A stretch of DNA of 64,000 nucleotides, taken from Kushneria indalinina DSM 14324. GTDB taxonomy: Bacteria; Pseudomonadota; Gammaproteobacteria; Pseudomonadales; Halomonadaceae. The translations under genes were made by a program, and so were the position numbers. Positions 53,113-62,288 of the stretch are shown here, one piece after another. Under the pieces are notes generated by a model that saw only the letters and a list, made by a program, of their open reading frames with translations, had not been told where the DNA came from and made no database searches. Positions within the stretch are counted from its first letter, which is position 1. The number at the start of each line of letters is the position of its first letter. The DNA lies in the NCBI RefSeq assembly GCF_003385845.1, contig NZ_QRDJ01000011.1:16223-80222 (forward strand). Reading direction: 5' to 3'.

Positions 53113-54027
53113 TCACTTTGACGTCGTTTGCTGAACATTGTGTGAAGACAAAACGTGCGGTTGCCAGCCATCAATGGCGGCTTTCAACTGCTCACCGACA
53201 GGCGCATGACAGAGCGTTTGCGATGGCGATTGGCCCAGCAGTGTCAGTGCCTCATGCAGCAATGGACGAACGGCATGATCCTGCAGGGAGAGGGCCGGGG
53301 CGAGGTTCTGTTTGGAAAGTTTCTGACCGTTGCCGGCGATCACCAGTGGAAGATGCAGGTACTCGGGTGTTGTATACCCCAGCGCCTGCTGCAGCCGAAT
53401 CTGCCAGGGCGTATTGTCGAGAAGATCGACGCCACGCACGATATCTGTCACCCCCTGTCGGGCATCGTCGACCACGACGGCCAGCTGATAGGCCCAGAGA
53501 CCATCGCGTCGCTTGAGCACCACATCACCGAGCTCGGGCAGCGACCAGTGCTGCTGGCCCAGCCGTCGATCCTGCCAATGGATAGCCGGCTCGCCGATAT
53601 CGGTGCGCAGACGCCAGGCGCAATCACGTTCAGGATGCAGGGGCCCCTGGCGACACCATCCCGGATAAACGCCAAGATGTTGCCACTCCTTTCGCGAGCA
53701 GCTGCAGGGGTAGGCCATGCCGCGTTCCACGAGTGTGTCCAGCGCCTGCTGGTAGTCGCTGTCATGATCCTGCTGATAATCGACAGCGCCATCGTGATAA
53801 AGCCCGAAGGCGTCAAGCTGTTCGAGAATGGTATCGCTGGCGCCGGGCGGGCAGCGAGGTGGATCGATATCTTCCATGCGCAGCAGCCAGCGTCCGCCTC
53901 GTGCCCGCACATCCAGCCAGCTGGCCAGTGCCGTCAGCAGAGAGCCAAAATGCAATGGCCCCGAGGGCGTTGGTGCAAAGCGACCAACGACCGCGGGGCC
54001 GTTTTCAACATGCCTTGTGCCCGGCAT
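53113..54027 (-). CDS. gluQ: Glutamyl-Q tRNA(Asp) synthetase
   Basis: GluQRS attaches glutamate to queuosine 34 of tRNA-Asp. The 304-residue protein is the glutamyl-tRNA synthetase catalytic core without the anticodon-binding domain: GRFAPTPSGPLHFGSLLTAL (HIGH region), zinc-type cysteines in YPCSCSRKEW and YPGWC, RWRL-like CAWRLRT, DDARQGVTDIVRGVDLL and NGQKLSKQ (KMSKS region). It directly follows dksA (same strand, 1 bp apart), a widely conserved pair. In Pseudomonas cbrAB comes next, but here the CrcZ-like RNA follows. Confidence 0.96.
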   Translation of the reverse strand: MPGTRHVENGPAVVGRFAPTPSGPLHFGSLLTALASWLDVRARGGRWLLRMEDIDPPRCPPGASDTILEQLDAFGLYHDGAVDYQQDHDSDYQQALDTLVERGMAYPCSCSRKEWQHLGVYPGWCRQGPLHPERDCAWRLRTDIGEPAIHWQDRRLGQQHWSLPELGDVVLKRRDGLWAYQLAVVVDDARQGVTDIVRGVDLLDNTPWQIRLQQALGYTTPEYLHLPLVIAGNGQKLSKQNLAPALSLQDHAVRPLLHEALTLLGQSPSQTLCHAPVGEQLKAAIDGWQPHVLSSHNVQQTTSK

Positions 54028-54459
54028 TCAGCCTCCGAGCTGTTTTTCCTTCAATTCCGACAGCGTCTTGCAATCAACGCAGAGCGTGGCCGTGGGCCGG
54101 GCTTCCAGACGACGAATGCCGATCTCGATGCCACAGGCTTCACAAAAGCCATAGTCGTCTTCATCGATTTTTTCGATGGTCTCGTTGATTTTCTTGAGCA
54201 GCTTTCGCTCACGATCGCGAGTGCGAAGCTCGAGGTTGAAGCCTTCTTCCTGCGTGGCACGATCGGCAGGATCGGCATAGTTGTTGGCGTCTTCCTGAAG
54301 GTGGCGAACGGTGCGATCGACCTCTGTCATCAGGTCCTTTTTCCAGTCGAGCAGGATCCGGCGAAAATGTGCCAGCTGGCGCTCGTTCATGTACTCTTCG
54401 CCCGGCGCCGGCTCATAGGGCGTGAAGGTATCGGGTGACTGCGTCTCGGCTACTGCCAT
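54028..54459 (-). CDS. dksA: RNA polymerase-binding transcription factor DksA
   Basis: DksA enters the RNA polymerase secondary channel and, with ppGpp, adjusts rRNA and amino-acid promoters. The 143-residue protein has the coiled coil with the tip motif DPADRA (NNYADPADRATQEE) and a four-Cys zinc finger (CEACGIEIG...CVDC). The start MAVAETQSPDTF at 54459 gives the family N-terminus; an upstream ATG at 54504 is less likely. The zinc finger is complete, so this is the canonical rather than the Cys-poor form. Confidence 0.97.
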   Translation of the reverse strand: MAVAETQSPDTFTPYEPAPGEEYMNERQLAHFRRILLDWKKDLMTEVDRTVRHLQEDANNYADPADRATQEEGFNLELRTRDRERKLLKKINETIEKIDEDDYGFCEACGIEIGIRRLEARPTATLCVDCKTLSELKEKQLGG

Positions 54460-54658
54460 GGGGATTGCCTCACTGCAGGTAATGGCGATGCCGTAAGCCC
54501 GCAAGACTGTTCCTGATTACCGCATCGCATGTTTCAGGGTAGTGCTGTTTATAGGAAATCCATGCCGATTGCAAGCCGGTTTCAACGAAAGTCAGCAGGC
54601 CCGGAGATCGCCTCATGAGTGTAGTGGAAAGCAGGGTATCGGCCGCGGATGCGGTGTC

Positions 54659-55354
54659 ATGAAACTGCCTCCGCTGTGGTCCGGTGTGCTTATCGTGCGC
54701 TACAAGCGCTTTCTGGCCGATATCCGCCTCGATGACGGGCGCATCATTACAGCCCACTGTCCCAACACTGGCTCGATGCGTGCTGTCAATGTGCCCGGCT
54801 GTCGGGTCTGGGTCTCCTGGCACGATAATCCGAAGCGGCGTCTGGCATGGACCTGGGAACTGATTGAGCTGCCGGATGGCGCGCTGGCCTCCATTCATAC
54901 CGGGCGTGCCAATGCGCTGGTACAGGAAGCGCTTGAAACCGGCACTTTGCTGCCGTTTGAGCCGTCATGGCCGTTGCAGCGTGAGGTCAGGGTGGGGGAC
55001 TCGAGACTTGATTTTCGCCTGACGCCTCAGGACGCCAGCTCTGTCTGGCTGGAGGTGAAGCAGGTCACGCTGAAGGAAGTCGACGGTAGTGGTTACTTTC
55101 CGGATTCGGTCAGCACTCGAGGGCGGCGCCATCTGGAAACGCTTATGGCGCTGCGTGCTGGCGGCGACCGGGCGGTTCTGGTGTTTCTGGTCGCCCACAC
55201 CGGCATTGATCATGTCCGGCCGGCGGCGCACCTGGATCCCGGCTATGCCCGCACCTTTGAAGCTGCATGCGAGGCAGGTGTCGAGGTCATGATGCTGGGC
55301 TGTGATATTACCCCGGAGCACATTTCGGCCAGTCGCTACCGCCGCCTGAATTAG
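54659..55354 (+). CDS. sfsA: Sugar fermentation stimulation protein SfsA homologue
   Basis: The 231-residue protein has the SfsA pattern: RYKRFLADIRLDDGRIITAHCPNTGSMRAVNVPGCRVWVSWHDNPKRRLAWTWELI, DFRL, WLEVKQVTL, YFPDSVSTRGRRHLETLMAL and AHTGIDHVRPA. The family has an OB-like DNA-binding part and a nuclease-like fold; its role is not settled. The start MKLPPLWSG at 54659 excludes an unconserved upstream stretch. It is divergent from dksA, as in many gammaproteobacteria. Confidence 0.94.
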   Translation: MKLPPLWSGVLIVRYKRFLADIRLDDGRIITAHCPNTGSMRAVNVPGCRVWVSWHDNPKRRLAWTWELIELPDGALASIHTGRANALVQEALETGTLLPFEPSWPLQREVRVGDSRLDFRLTPQDASSVWLEVKQVTLKEVDGSGYFPDSVSTRGRRHLETLMALRAGGDRAVLVFLVAHTGIDHVRPAAHLDPGYARTFEAACEAGVEVMMLGCDITPEHISASRYRRLN

Positions 55355-55356
55355 CC

Positions 55357-55764
55357 TCAGGTGGCGCTGTCGGCACCTTCCAGATCGCGGTCACGCAGGT
55401 AGGTAATCTCCGTCTTGCCGTGGGCTGCGGGTTTGCCGTCATCGCCCATGTTGACGAAGACGATCTCGTCGATGGTCAGAAGGTTTTTGTGGGTGATCTT
55501 GTTGCGCACCACGCAGTGTAGCGTCAGCGAGGTCTTGCCAAACCTTGTGGCGGTAATGCCCAGCTCAATGATATCGCCCTGGCGTGCGCTGGAGACAAAG
55601 TTGATGGACGACATGTATTTGGTCACCACGCGCGAATTGTCCAGCTGAATGACGGCGTAGATGGCGGCCTCTTCGTCGATCCATTTCAGAAGACTCCCCC
55701 CGAAAAGCGTGCCATTGGGGTTGAGATCCTCGGGCTTGATCCATTTGCGGGTATGAAAATTCAT
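55357..55764 (-). CDS. Acyl-CoA thioesterase (hotdog fold, YciA/BFIT-like)
   Basis: This 135-residue hotdog-fold protein has the catalytic region LNPNGTLFGGSLLKWIDEEAAIYA, with Asn and Asp in the usual places, and the strand SINFVSSARQGDIIELGITATRFGKTSLTL. It should hydrolyse acyl-CoA esters in the cytosol; chain length cannot be read from sequence. The start MNFHTRKWIKPEDL at 55764 is the family start. It is convergent with sfsA, with only 2 bp between the stops. Confidence 0.9.
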   Translation of the reverse strand: MNFHTRKWIKPEDLNPNGTLFGGSLLKWIDEEAAIYAVIQLDNSRVVTKYMSSINFVSSARQGDIIELGITATRFGKTSLTLHCVVRNKITHKNLLTIDEIVFVNMGDDGKPAAHGKTEITYLRDRDLEGADSAT

Positions 55765-55838
55765 GTTCAGGCCTCGCTGAGCGTCACAGAAGAATTCTTG
55801 TATTATACCAAAGTCCAGGGCTTTGGAAGGCTTGCGTC

Positions 55839-56429
55839 TCAGCGCCGTACCCGAAAGATGGCATCCTGACCGAACAGATTGGGCCAGCGCCTGTGACGCC
55901 ACTGGCCTTCACGACTGCCGTTGCCCACCGCGCGATCGGTGATGGTGTGGCCCTGCATGCGACACAGATCGGAGAAATCCCGGAAGGTCGACAGGTGAAT
56001 GTTGGGCGTGTCGTACCAGGCATGCGGCAGGGAACGTGATACCGGCATGCGGCCCTTGATCCCCAGCGACAGACGGTGGCGCCACCAGGCAAAGTTGGGG
56101 AAGGCAATGATGCACTCATGGGCGACCCGCAGCATCTCGTCAAGCATCAGGTCGGGCCTTCTCAGCACCTGCAGGGCCTGCGTCATGATCACCAGATCGA
56201 AGGTGTCATCGGGGATGTTGGCCAGCCCCTGGTCCAGGTCCTGCTCGATGACATCCACGCCCTTTTCAAGACAGCGCGAGATGCCATCGCTGTCGATCTC
56301 CAGGCCATAGCCTGTGACCTGCTTTTGGCTGGATAGCGCCGCCAGCAGGGTGCCGTCGCCACAGCCCAGGTCCAGTACGCGAGCGCCCTGCGGCACCCAG
56401 TCATAAATCAGTGCAAGATCGGCGCGCAT
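55839..56429 (-). CDS. metW: Methionine biosynthesis protein MetW
   Basis: This 196-residue SAM-dependent methyltransferase-like protein has the SAM loop VLDLGCGDGTLLAAL and the family segments VIEQDLDQGLANIPDDTFDLVIMTQALQVL and PNFAWWRHRLSLGIKGRMPVS. MetW partners MetX and is needed for full activity in several Proteobacteria, though its own reaction is unclear. The start ATG overlaps the metX TAA by one base (TAATG), so translation is coupled. Confidence 0.96.
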   Translation of the reverse strand: MRADLALIYDWVPQGARVLDLGCGDGTLLAALSSQKQVTGYGLEIDSDGISRCLEKGVDVIEQDLDQGLANIPDDTFDLVIMTQALQVLRRPDLMLDEMLRVAHECIIAFPNFAWWRHRLSLGIKGRMPVSRSLPHAWYDTPNIHLSTFRDFSDLCRMQGHTITDRAVGNGSREGQWRHRRWPNLFGQDAIFRVRR

Positions 56430-57595
56430 TACGAATTGTCCCCGGCGGCACGTTCCACGTCGTTGGCGATACGCATCATGAAGCCACCCAGCACGGCTTC
56501 GTAACGCTCGTTGGGCAGCAGGAAGGCATCATGCCCGTGAGGTGAGTCGATATTGGCATAGCTGACATGCTTGCCGGCGCGCAGCAGGGCATCGACCAGC
56601 TCGCGGGAGCGGGCCGGGGCAAAGCGCCAGTCGGTCGTAAAGCTGACCACCAGAAAGCGACACGTCGCCGTGGACAGGGCCTTTGGCAGATCATCATCGT
56701 GCTCGCCGGCCGGATCGAAATAATCAAGCGCCTTGGTCATCAGCAGATAGGTGTTGGCGTCAAAGCGTGTCGAGAAGGTATCGCCCTGATAGCGCAGATA
56801 GGATTCCACCTCGAACTCGACATCGTAGCCATAGTTAAGGCTGTCGGTGCGCAGGTCACGCCCGAACCGGGCCCCCATGGAGTGCTCCGAGAGATAGGTG
56901 ATATGGCCGACCATGCGGGCCAGCCGCAGCCCCTGTTTTGGCAGGGTCTGATGCTCGGTATACCAGCCGTCAAAGAACTCGGGATCGGAGCGAATGGCCT
57001 GGCGTGCCACTTCATTGAAGGCAATGTTCTGTGCCGAGAGCCGTGGCGTGGCGGCAACGACGACAGCATTGGCCACCCGCTCGGGCAGGCTCATGGCCCA
57101 CTGCAGCACCTGCATGCCACCCAGGCTGCCGCCCACCACGGCGGCAAAGCGCGCGATGCCCAGCCTGTCGGCCAGCATGGCCTGGCTGTTGACCCAGTCG
57201 GTCACCGTCATGAGAGGAAAGTCGGGTCCCCAGATGCGCCCGGTGGCCGGGTTTTCACTGGAGGGGCCGGTGCTGCCGTGACAGCCGCCAAGATTATTGA
57301 CGGCAATCACGAAAAAGCGGCGGGTATCGATGCTCTTGCCGGGGCCGATATGGGCATCCCACCAGCCGGGCTTGCGGTCATCGATATGGTGATAGCCGGC
57401 AGCGTGGTGATGCCCCGAGAGGGCATGGCAGATCAGGATCGCATTGCTGGCCGTCTCGTTGAGCGTGCCGTAGGTTTCATACACCAGCTCAAAGGCCGGA
57501 AGTTCACGGCCGCAGGCCAGCATCAGGGGCGTATCAAAGCGGGCGACCTGAGGGGTTACCAGGCCAACCGATGTAGAAGACAGTGTCTCGGGCAT
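56429..57595 (-). CDS. metX: Homoserine O-acyltransferase MetX
   Basis: MetX activates homoserine for methionine synthesis. The 388-residue alpha/beta-hydrolase protein has the nucleophile Ser in [15 protein letters not shown], with Asp and His near [16 protein letters not shown] and [10 protein letters not shown]. In gammaproteobacteria with a MetXW pair the acyl donor is usually succinyl-CoA, but acetyl-CoA cannot be ruled out from sequence alone. The ATG at 57595 was preferred over a GTG two codons upstream. Confidence 0.95.
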   Translation of the reverse strand: MPETLSSTSVGLVTPQVARFDTPLMLACGRELPAFELVYETYGTLNETASNAILICHALSGHHHAAGYHHIDDRKPGWWDAHIGPGKSIDTRRFFVIAVNNLGGCHGSTGPSSENPATGRIWGPDFPLMTVTDWVNSQAMLADRLGIARFAAVVGGSLGGMQVLQWAMSLPERVANAVVVAATPRLSAQNIAFNEVARQAIRSDPEFFDGWYTEHQTLPKQGLRLARMVGHITYLSEHSMGARFGRDLRTDSLNYGYDVEFEVESYLRYQGDTFSTRFDANTYLLMTKALDYFDPAGEHDDDLPKALSTATCRFLVVSFTTDWRFAPARSRELVDALLRAGKHVSYANIDSPHGHDAFLLPNERYEAVLGGFMMRIANDVERAAGDNS

Positions 57596-57698
57596 CAGCA
57601 CTCAAATCCGGTCAGACAGGGCAGGCCGAGCTCGTGACCCGCCGTCGGAGGCGCACTGTAGCATATCGTCGCAGGCAGCGGGGGAGGGGCTGGCGGGG

Positions 57699-57726
57699 AG
57701 GCTGCCGTGCCCGGGCACGGCAGCCT
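57699..57726. repeat. Perfect 28-bp palindrome downstream of yggT
   Basis: AGGCTGCCGTGCCC followed by its exact reverse complement, with no loop, lies 8 bp after the yggT stop and about 104 bp before metX. It lacks a T run on the minus strand. It may act as a Rho-linked or 3'-end hairpin. Confidence 0.85.
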
Positions 57727-57734
57727 TCAGAGTG

Positions 57735-58316
57735 CTAGATCAGCGGGGCCAGCGGTCCGGCTGCGCGACTCAGCGCGCCCACCAGGAAGCTGTCAAGCAC
57801 GTTGATCAGCAAAAAGACCACGATGGGGGAGAGATCAATCATGCCGATCGAAGGAATGACGCGTCGTACCGGAGCCATGACCGGCTCGGTAATCTGAAAC
57901 ACCAGCAGGGCACCCGGATGGCCGGACTGGGGCGCCACCCAGCTCAGAATGATCATGATGATCATGGCGAAGAAATAGATCTTCAAAATGGCGTTGACCA
58001 CGCCGGCGAGTGCTGCGATGGCCAAAAGCCCGATGGGCGGAAAGCCGAAGATCGCCATGCAGATCAGGGCAATGCCCACCATCTTGAACAGCAGCGCGAC
58101 CACCAGCGTTGCGATGTCGATCGGGCCGGCAGGCCGCAGAACGCGTTGCAGGGGCGCCACCAGCGGCGAGGTCGCCTTGACGATCGCCTGGCTGATGGGG
58201 TTGTAGTAGTCGGCATGTGAAGCATGCAGCAAAAAGCGCAGCATCAGCACAAACAGATAAAGGTTGATCAGGGTGTTGACCAGCATGATGCCGGTATCGC
58301 CCAGTGCGCTCCCCAT
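57735..58316 (-). CDS. yggT: YggT family integral membrane protein
   Basis: This 193-residue inner-membrane protein has two YggT repeats, each with a pair of helices and an NPxSQ/P-like loop (ADYYNPISQAIVKATSPLVAPLQRVLRPAG and VFQITEPVMAPVRRVIPSIGMIDLSPIVVFLLI). Its role is uncertain, with reports of osmotic or envelope functions. It stands in the conserved order yggS-proC-yggT. Confidence 0.94.
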   Translation of the reverse strand: MGSALGDTGIMLVNTLINLYLFVLMLRFLLHASHADYYNPISQAIVKATSPLVAPLQRVLRPAGPIDIATLVVALLFKMVGIALICMAIFGFPPIGLLAIAALAGVVNAILKIYFFAMIIMIILSWVAPQSGHPGALLVFQITEPVMAPVRRVIPSIGMIDLSPIVVFLLINVLDSFLVGALSRAAGPLAPLI

Positions 58317-58361
58317 GGAGACTCTCCGTTATGTCGTCACAAGATGACAGATACAGTGAAT

Positions 58362-59189
58362 TTACTGATCCCGTAGCTCACGTGCCAATGCTTCGGCACG
58401 CTCGAAACAGGCCAGTGTGGCATCATCCACCATTTTCTCGAAGCCGGCCTGCTCAAAACTTGCAATGGCGCGTTCCGTAGTACCTTTCGGCGACATGACC
58501 TGTTGCTTGAGCGTTTTCGGGTCATGTTCACTTTCACTCGCCATATGGGCAGCACCCAGCGCCGTCTGAATGGCCAGCCGCCGGGCGATATCACGTGACA
58601 GACCGCGGGCCACGCCGGCGTCTTCCATGGCTTCCAGCATGTAGAAGAAATAGGCGGGCGCGCTGCCGGCGATGGCGGTCACGGCGCTGAGCTGGCTCTC
58701 TTCCTCCACCCATTCAACGATACCGACCGATGCCAGCAGATCGCCGGCCAGCGTGCGATGGTCCTCGCTGATGCCGGCCGGGGCATAAAGCCCGGTAGCC
58801 CCCTTGCCGACCAGTGCCGGTGTATTGGGCATGCAGCGAACGATCGGCAGGCTCTCGTCTCCCAGCCACTGGCTCAGAGTTTCAAGGGTGAGTCCGGCGG
58901 CAATGGAGATGATCAGCGGGCGGCTGATCTGCAGTGCGTCCTGAAGCGGCTCGCAGACCTCACGCATGATCTGGGGTTTGACGGCCAGGATGACGACATC
59001 GGCCTCACTGACGCCTTCTGCATTATCCGTGGTGGTCTGAATGCCGTAGCGCGCCCGGTGCTGCTCGAGTACGGCTTCATCGGGCGAGGTGGCCGTAATG
59101 GCGTCGGCCGGATAGCCATTGTCGATCAGTCCTCCGAAGATGGCGCTGGCCATGTTGCCGGCGCCGATGAAGGTCAGTTGACTTGCCAT
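58362..59189 (-). CDS. proC: Pyrroline-5-carboxylate reductase
   Basis: ProC makes the last step of proline synthesis with NAD(P)H. The 275-residue protein has FIGAGNMASAIFGGLI (nucleotide binding), ILAVKPQIMREV, ISIAAGLTLETL, RCMPNTPALVGKGATGLY and the C-terminal helical dimer domain with GSAPAYFFYMLEAMEDAGVARGL. It is 26 bp downstream of yggS. Confidence 0.96.
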   Translation of the reverse strand: MASQLTFIGAGNMASAIFGGLIDNGYPADAITATSPDEAVLEQHRARYGIQTTTDNAEGVSEADVVILAVKPQIMREVCEPLQDALQISRPLIISIAAGLTLETLSQWLGDESLPIVRCMPNTPALVGKGATGLYAPAGISEDHRTLAGDLLASVGIVEWVEEESQLSAVTAIAGSAPAYFFYMLEAMEDAGVARGLSRDIARRLAIQTALGAAHMASESEHDPKTLKQQVMSPKGTTERAIASFEQAGFEKMVDDATLACFERAEALARELRDQ

Positions 59190-59215
59190 GAAAAGCGTCC
59201 TTGTGGTCGGGGTGT

Positions 59216-59944
59216 TCAGTCGCGGCTGCCGAAGATGGCCGTTCCCAGTCTGACCAGCGTGGCGCCCTCGTCAATGGCGGCTTCCATGTCACCGCTCATG
59301 CCCATCGAAAGCGTGTCCAGCGGCGCCTCGGGATAGCGCTCGATCAGCTGCTCGAAAAGCTCGCGCAGCGCAGCATGCGGGACACGCTGTTGCGCAGGAT
59401 CATCGCTGATGGCCGGAATCGACATCAGGCCGCGCAGCCGCAGGCCCGGCAGGGCCAGCACCTGTTCGACCAGCGCCGGCAATGCCTCCGGCATCACGCC
59501 CGACTTCGAACGCTCCCGGCTGATATTGACCTGCAGACAGACATTGAGCGCTCCCAGTGATTGCGGACGCGCTTCGCTCAGGCGTCGGGCAATCTTCTCG
59601 CGGTCCACGGTATGGACCCAGCTGAAGTGCTCGGCCACATCACGCGTCTTGTTGGACTGAAGTGCGCCGATATAGTGCCACTCGATCTCTTCAAGATCTG
59701 CCAGGCGCTGCTGCTTTTCCAGCGCTTCCTGCAGATAGTTTTCGCCAAACAGGCGCTGGCCGGCCTCAAACGCTTCTCGCAGCATGTCCGCCGGTTTGGT
59801 CTTGCTGACCGCCAGTGCCGCCGCACTATCTACAGGCCGGCCGGTGCTGACAAGGGCCTGCTCAAGTCGGTGACGTATCGCGACGATATTATCTTTTACA
59901 ACGTGGCTCTGCTCTGGGGTCGCGCGTGACTGCTGATCGCTCAT
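59216..59944 (-). CDS. yggS: Pyridoxal phosphate homeostasis protein YggS
   Basis: This 242-residue PLP-binding TIM-barrel protein (alanine-racemase-like N-terminal fold) has the PLP lysine in LAVSKTKPADML, then FGENYLQEALEKQ, EWHYIGALQSNK, VNISRERSKSG, LRGLMSI and LSMGMSGDMEAAI. It buffers PLP and is not an enzyme of known reaction. It is divergent from pilT across 38 bp and starts the yggS-proC-yggT operon. Confidence 0.95.
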   Translation of the reverse strand: MSDQQSRATPEQSHVVKDNIVAIRHRLEQALVSTGRPVDSAAALAVSKTKPADMLREAFEAGQRLFGENYLQEALEKQQRLADLEEIEWHYIGALQSNKTRDVAEHFSWVHTVDREKIARRLSEARPQSLGALNVCLQVNISRERSKSGVMPEALPALVEQVLALPGLRLRGLMSIPAISDDPAQQRVPHAALRELFEQLIERYPEAPLDTLSMGMSGDMEAAIDEGATLVRLGTAIFGSRD

Positions 59945-59982
59945 GAGTGATCACTCTTTGTGACGTCCGGAACTGCGAACGC

Positions 59983-60993
59983 ATGGATATTATCGAACTG
60001 CTGGCTTTTACGGCAAAACAGGGCGCCTCGGATCTACACCTGTCGGCGGGTCTGCCTGCCATGATGCGTGTTGATGGCGAAATTCGTCGTCTCAATGCAC
60101 CGGCGCTTGAAAACGACGATGTTGATCGTCTGTTGACGGCGGTCATGAGCGAGGCGCAGCAGCAAAGCTTCAGAGAAGCGCTGGAGCTCGATTTTTCCGT
60201 CGAGGTGCCCGGCGTGTCGCGCTTTCGCGTTAATGTCTTTCATCAGGACCGGGGTGTGGCCGGCGTGTTTCGTACCATTCCTTCCCATGTGCCCAGTCTG
60301 GAGTCGATGGGGCTGGGGGATGTCTTCAGGCGGCTGGCGTCCTGCTCGCACGGTCTTGTGCTGGTGACGGGGCCTACCGGTTCGGGCAAGTCCACCACGC
60401 TTGCCGCCATGGTGGACCATATTAACGTCTCGCGCGCCCAGCATGTGCTCACCATCGAAGATCCCATCGAGTTCGTGCATCACTCCCGCCGCGCGTTGAT
60501 CAATCAACGTGAAGTGCAGCGCGATACGCATGGCGTGGCCAGTGCCCTGCGTTCGGCTTTGCGTGAGGACCCCGACGTTATTCTGGTGGGGGAAATGCGC
60601 GATCTGGAAACCATGCGCCTGGCGCTGACGGCTGCCGAAACCGGACATCTGGTGCTGGCCACGCTGCATACTACGTCGGCCGCCCGAACGGTGGATCGCA
60701 TCGTGGATGTCTTTCCCGGTGATGAAAAGGCGATGGTGCGCGCCATGCTGTCCGAATCGCTGCAGGGGGTTATCTCCCAGCAGCTGGTGCGCCGTATCGG
60801 CGGTGGTCGGATTGCAGCGCACGAGATTCTGATTGCTACGCCCGCCATTCGAAATCTGATCCGCGAGGACAAGGTGGCGCAGATTTACTCGGCACTGCAA
60901 ACCGGCGGCGGACTGGGTATGCAGACCATGGAGGCCGCCCTGTCGAAGCTGGCGGCCGAAGGGCTGATCATTCGCGAAGAGCAGGGTGTATAG
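59983..60993 (+). CDS. pilT: Type IV pilus retraction ATPase PilT
   Basis: The 336-residue hexameric ATPase powers pilus disassembly. It has the N-terminal PAS-like domain (LHLSAGLPAMMRVDGEIR), Walker A GPTGSGKSTT, the Asp box TIEDPIEF, Walker B GEMRDLETM, the His box GHLVLATLHT and the retraction motif AIRNLIRE. The start MDIIELLAFTAKQGASD at 59983 is the family start. No other pilus gene lies in the window (pilU is not next to it), so pili cannot be inferred from this gene alone. Confidence 0.95.
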   Translation: MDIIELLAFTAKQGASDLHLSAGLPAMMRVDGEIRRLNAPALENDDVDRLLTAVMSEAQQQSFREALELDFSVEVPGVSRFRVNVFHQDRGVAGVFRTIPSHVPSLESMGLGDVFRRLASCSHGLVLVTGPTGSGKSTTLAAMVDHINVSRAQHVLTIEDPIEFVHHSRRALINQREVQRDTHGVASALRSALREDPDVILVGEMRDLETMRLALTAAETGHLVLATLHTTSAARTVDRIVDVFPGDEKAMVRAMLSESLQGVISQQLVRRIGGGRIAAHEILIATPAIRNLIREDKVAQIYSALQTGGGLGMQTMEAALSKLAAEGLIIREEQGV

Positions 60994-61042
60994 GCGGCAC
61001 GTTTTGATAGATTGCCGGACGCGCCGACATTATCAGCAGGAA

Positions 61043-62158
61043 TTAGCGTTCATACACCCCGCCCAGAACGCGGGGGCCTGCCGCACCGGTCACTGATGCC
61101 AGGTTACCCGGGAGCCCTTCCAGGCGCCGCCAGGCAAGCCAGGCGAAGGCGCCGGCTTCCAGCCAGTCCGGCGACCAGCCCAGTGCTTCGCAATGCTCGA
61201 CGCCGATGGGAGAAAGCCGCGCTATCAGGGCGTTCATCATGGCACTGTTGTGCGCACCACCCCCGCAGGGGATAACGCAGGTGTTAGCCTGAGCGTCGGT
61301 AGAAAGGTGGCGCTCCAGTTCGCGGGCGATGCTTTCAACGGTCAGGGTCAGAAGCGTGGCCTGAACATCCGTGGGTGATTCATCTTCCAGATGGGCTTCC
61401 AGCCACTGGAGATGAAAGTGTTCCCGGCCGGTGCTCTTGGGCGGTGCGCTTTCAAAAAAGGGATCGCTCATGAGACGTGTCAGCAGGGTCGACTGACAGT
61501 GACCCTGAGCTGCCCAGGTCCCATCGTGATCGAACCGTCCTTCATGATGGCGGGCATACCACCCATCCAGCAGGGCATTGGCCGGGCCAGTATCAAAGCC
61601 GATCACTGGTATCTCGCTGCCTTCGGGCGGCAGCAGGGTGACATTGGCAAAGCCGCCCAGATTGAGCAGCACACGCCACTGGCGTGCATCGCGAAAGAGG
61701 GCGTCATGAAAGGCAGGGGCCAGCGGTGCTCCCTGGCCGCCGGCGGCAAGATCACGGCGACGAAAATCGCCCACCACACGACAGCCGGTCAGTTCCGCCA
61801 GACGCGATGGATTGTCCAACTGCCAGGTATAGGGGGCGGGGCCATTCGGGTGATGTTCAATGGTCTGGCCGTGGCTGCCGATGGCCTCGATGTCTCGGGC
61901 CTTGTGACCGCTTTTATCCAGTAGTGCGGTGACGGCCTGTGCCTGAAGCTGGCAGAACGACTCTTCGGCGTCGGCCAGGGTCTCAAAAGCGGCCTCTCTG
62001 GCATGACATAGTTGCCACAGCTGGCGACGCAGTGGCTCCGGCATCTCGATACCCGTGGCTTCCAGTAGAACGGGGCGGTGATGGTGGTCGCACTTCACCA
62101 GTGCAGCATCGATGCCGTCCAGACTGGTGCCGGACATCAGGCCTATTACAAGACTCAT
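61043..62158 (-). CDS. anmK: Anhydro-N-acetylmuramic acid kinase
   Basis: AnmK phosphorylates and opens anhydroMurNAc during peptidoglycan recycling. The 371-residue protein begins VIGLMSGTSLDGIDAAL (ATP-binding signature), with GSHGQTIEHHP, LLNLGGFANVTLLP, FDTGPANALLDGW and CGGGAHNSAMMNAL. It is divergent from tyrS and convergent with pilT. Order anmK-tyrS-rRNA is that of Pseudomonas. Confidence 0.96.
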   Translation of the reverse strand: MSLVIGLMSGTSLDGIDAALVKCDHHHRPVLLEATGIEMPEPLRRQLWQLCHAREAAFETLADAEESFCQLQAQAVTALLDKSGHKARDIEAIGSHGQTIEHHPNGPAPYTWQLDNPSRLAELTGCRVVGDFRRRDLAAGGQGAPLAPAFHDALFRDARQWRVLLNLGGFANVTLLPPEGSEIPVIGFDTGPANALLDGWYARHHEGRFDHDGTWAAQGHCQSTLLTRLMSDPFFESAPPKSTGREHFHLQWLEAHLEDESPTDVQATLLTLTVESIARELERHLSTDAQANTCVIPCGGGAHNSAMMNALIARLSPIGVEHCEALGWSPDWLEAGAFAWLAWRRLEGLPGNLASVTGAAGPRVLGGVYER

Positions 62159-62288
62159 CTACTCACTCCTGCCGGGGCGGTCTCCGCTTTTGCCGCCATG
62201 CTATCATGCCCCACATTTCTTGCTGCTCTTCCCCGGGCCGGGTACCGGACGAGCAGCCGCAATAACCTGAAAACAGGAGATGCAGGTC

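Noticed and set aside
53025..53516. Plus-strand open frame over the gluQ end and the sRNA promoter region
   Set aside because: It overlaps gluQ in antisense and has no family features or ribosome site.
59983..60993. Evidence for a type IV pilus system
   Set aside because: Only pilT is present here; PilT-type ATPases also occur apart from pilus operons, so pili cannot be claimed from this window.
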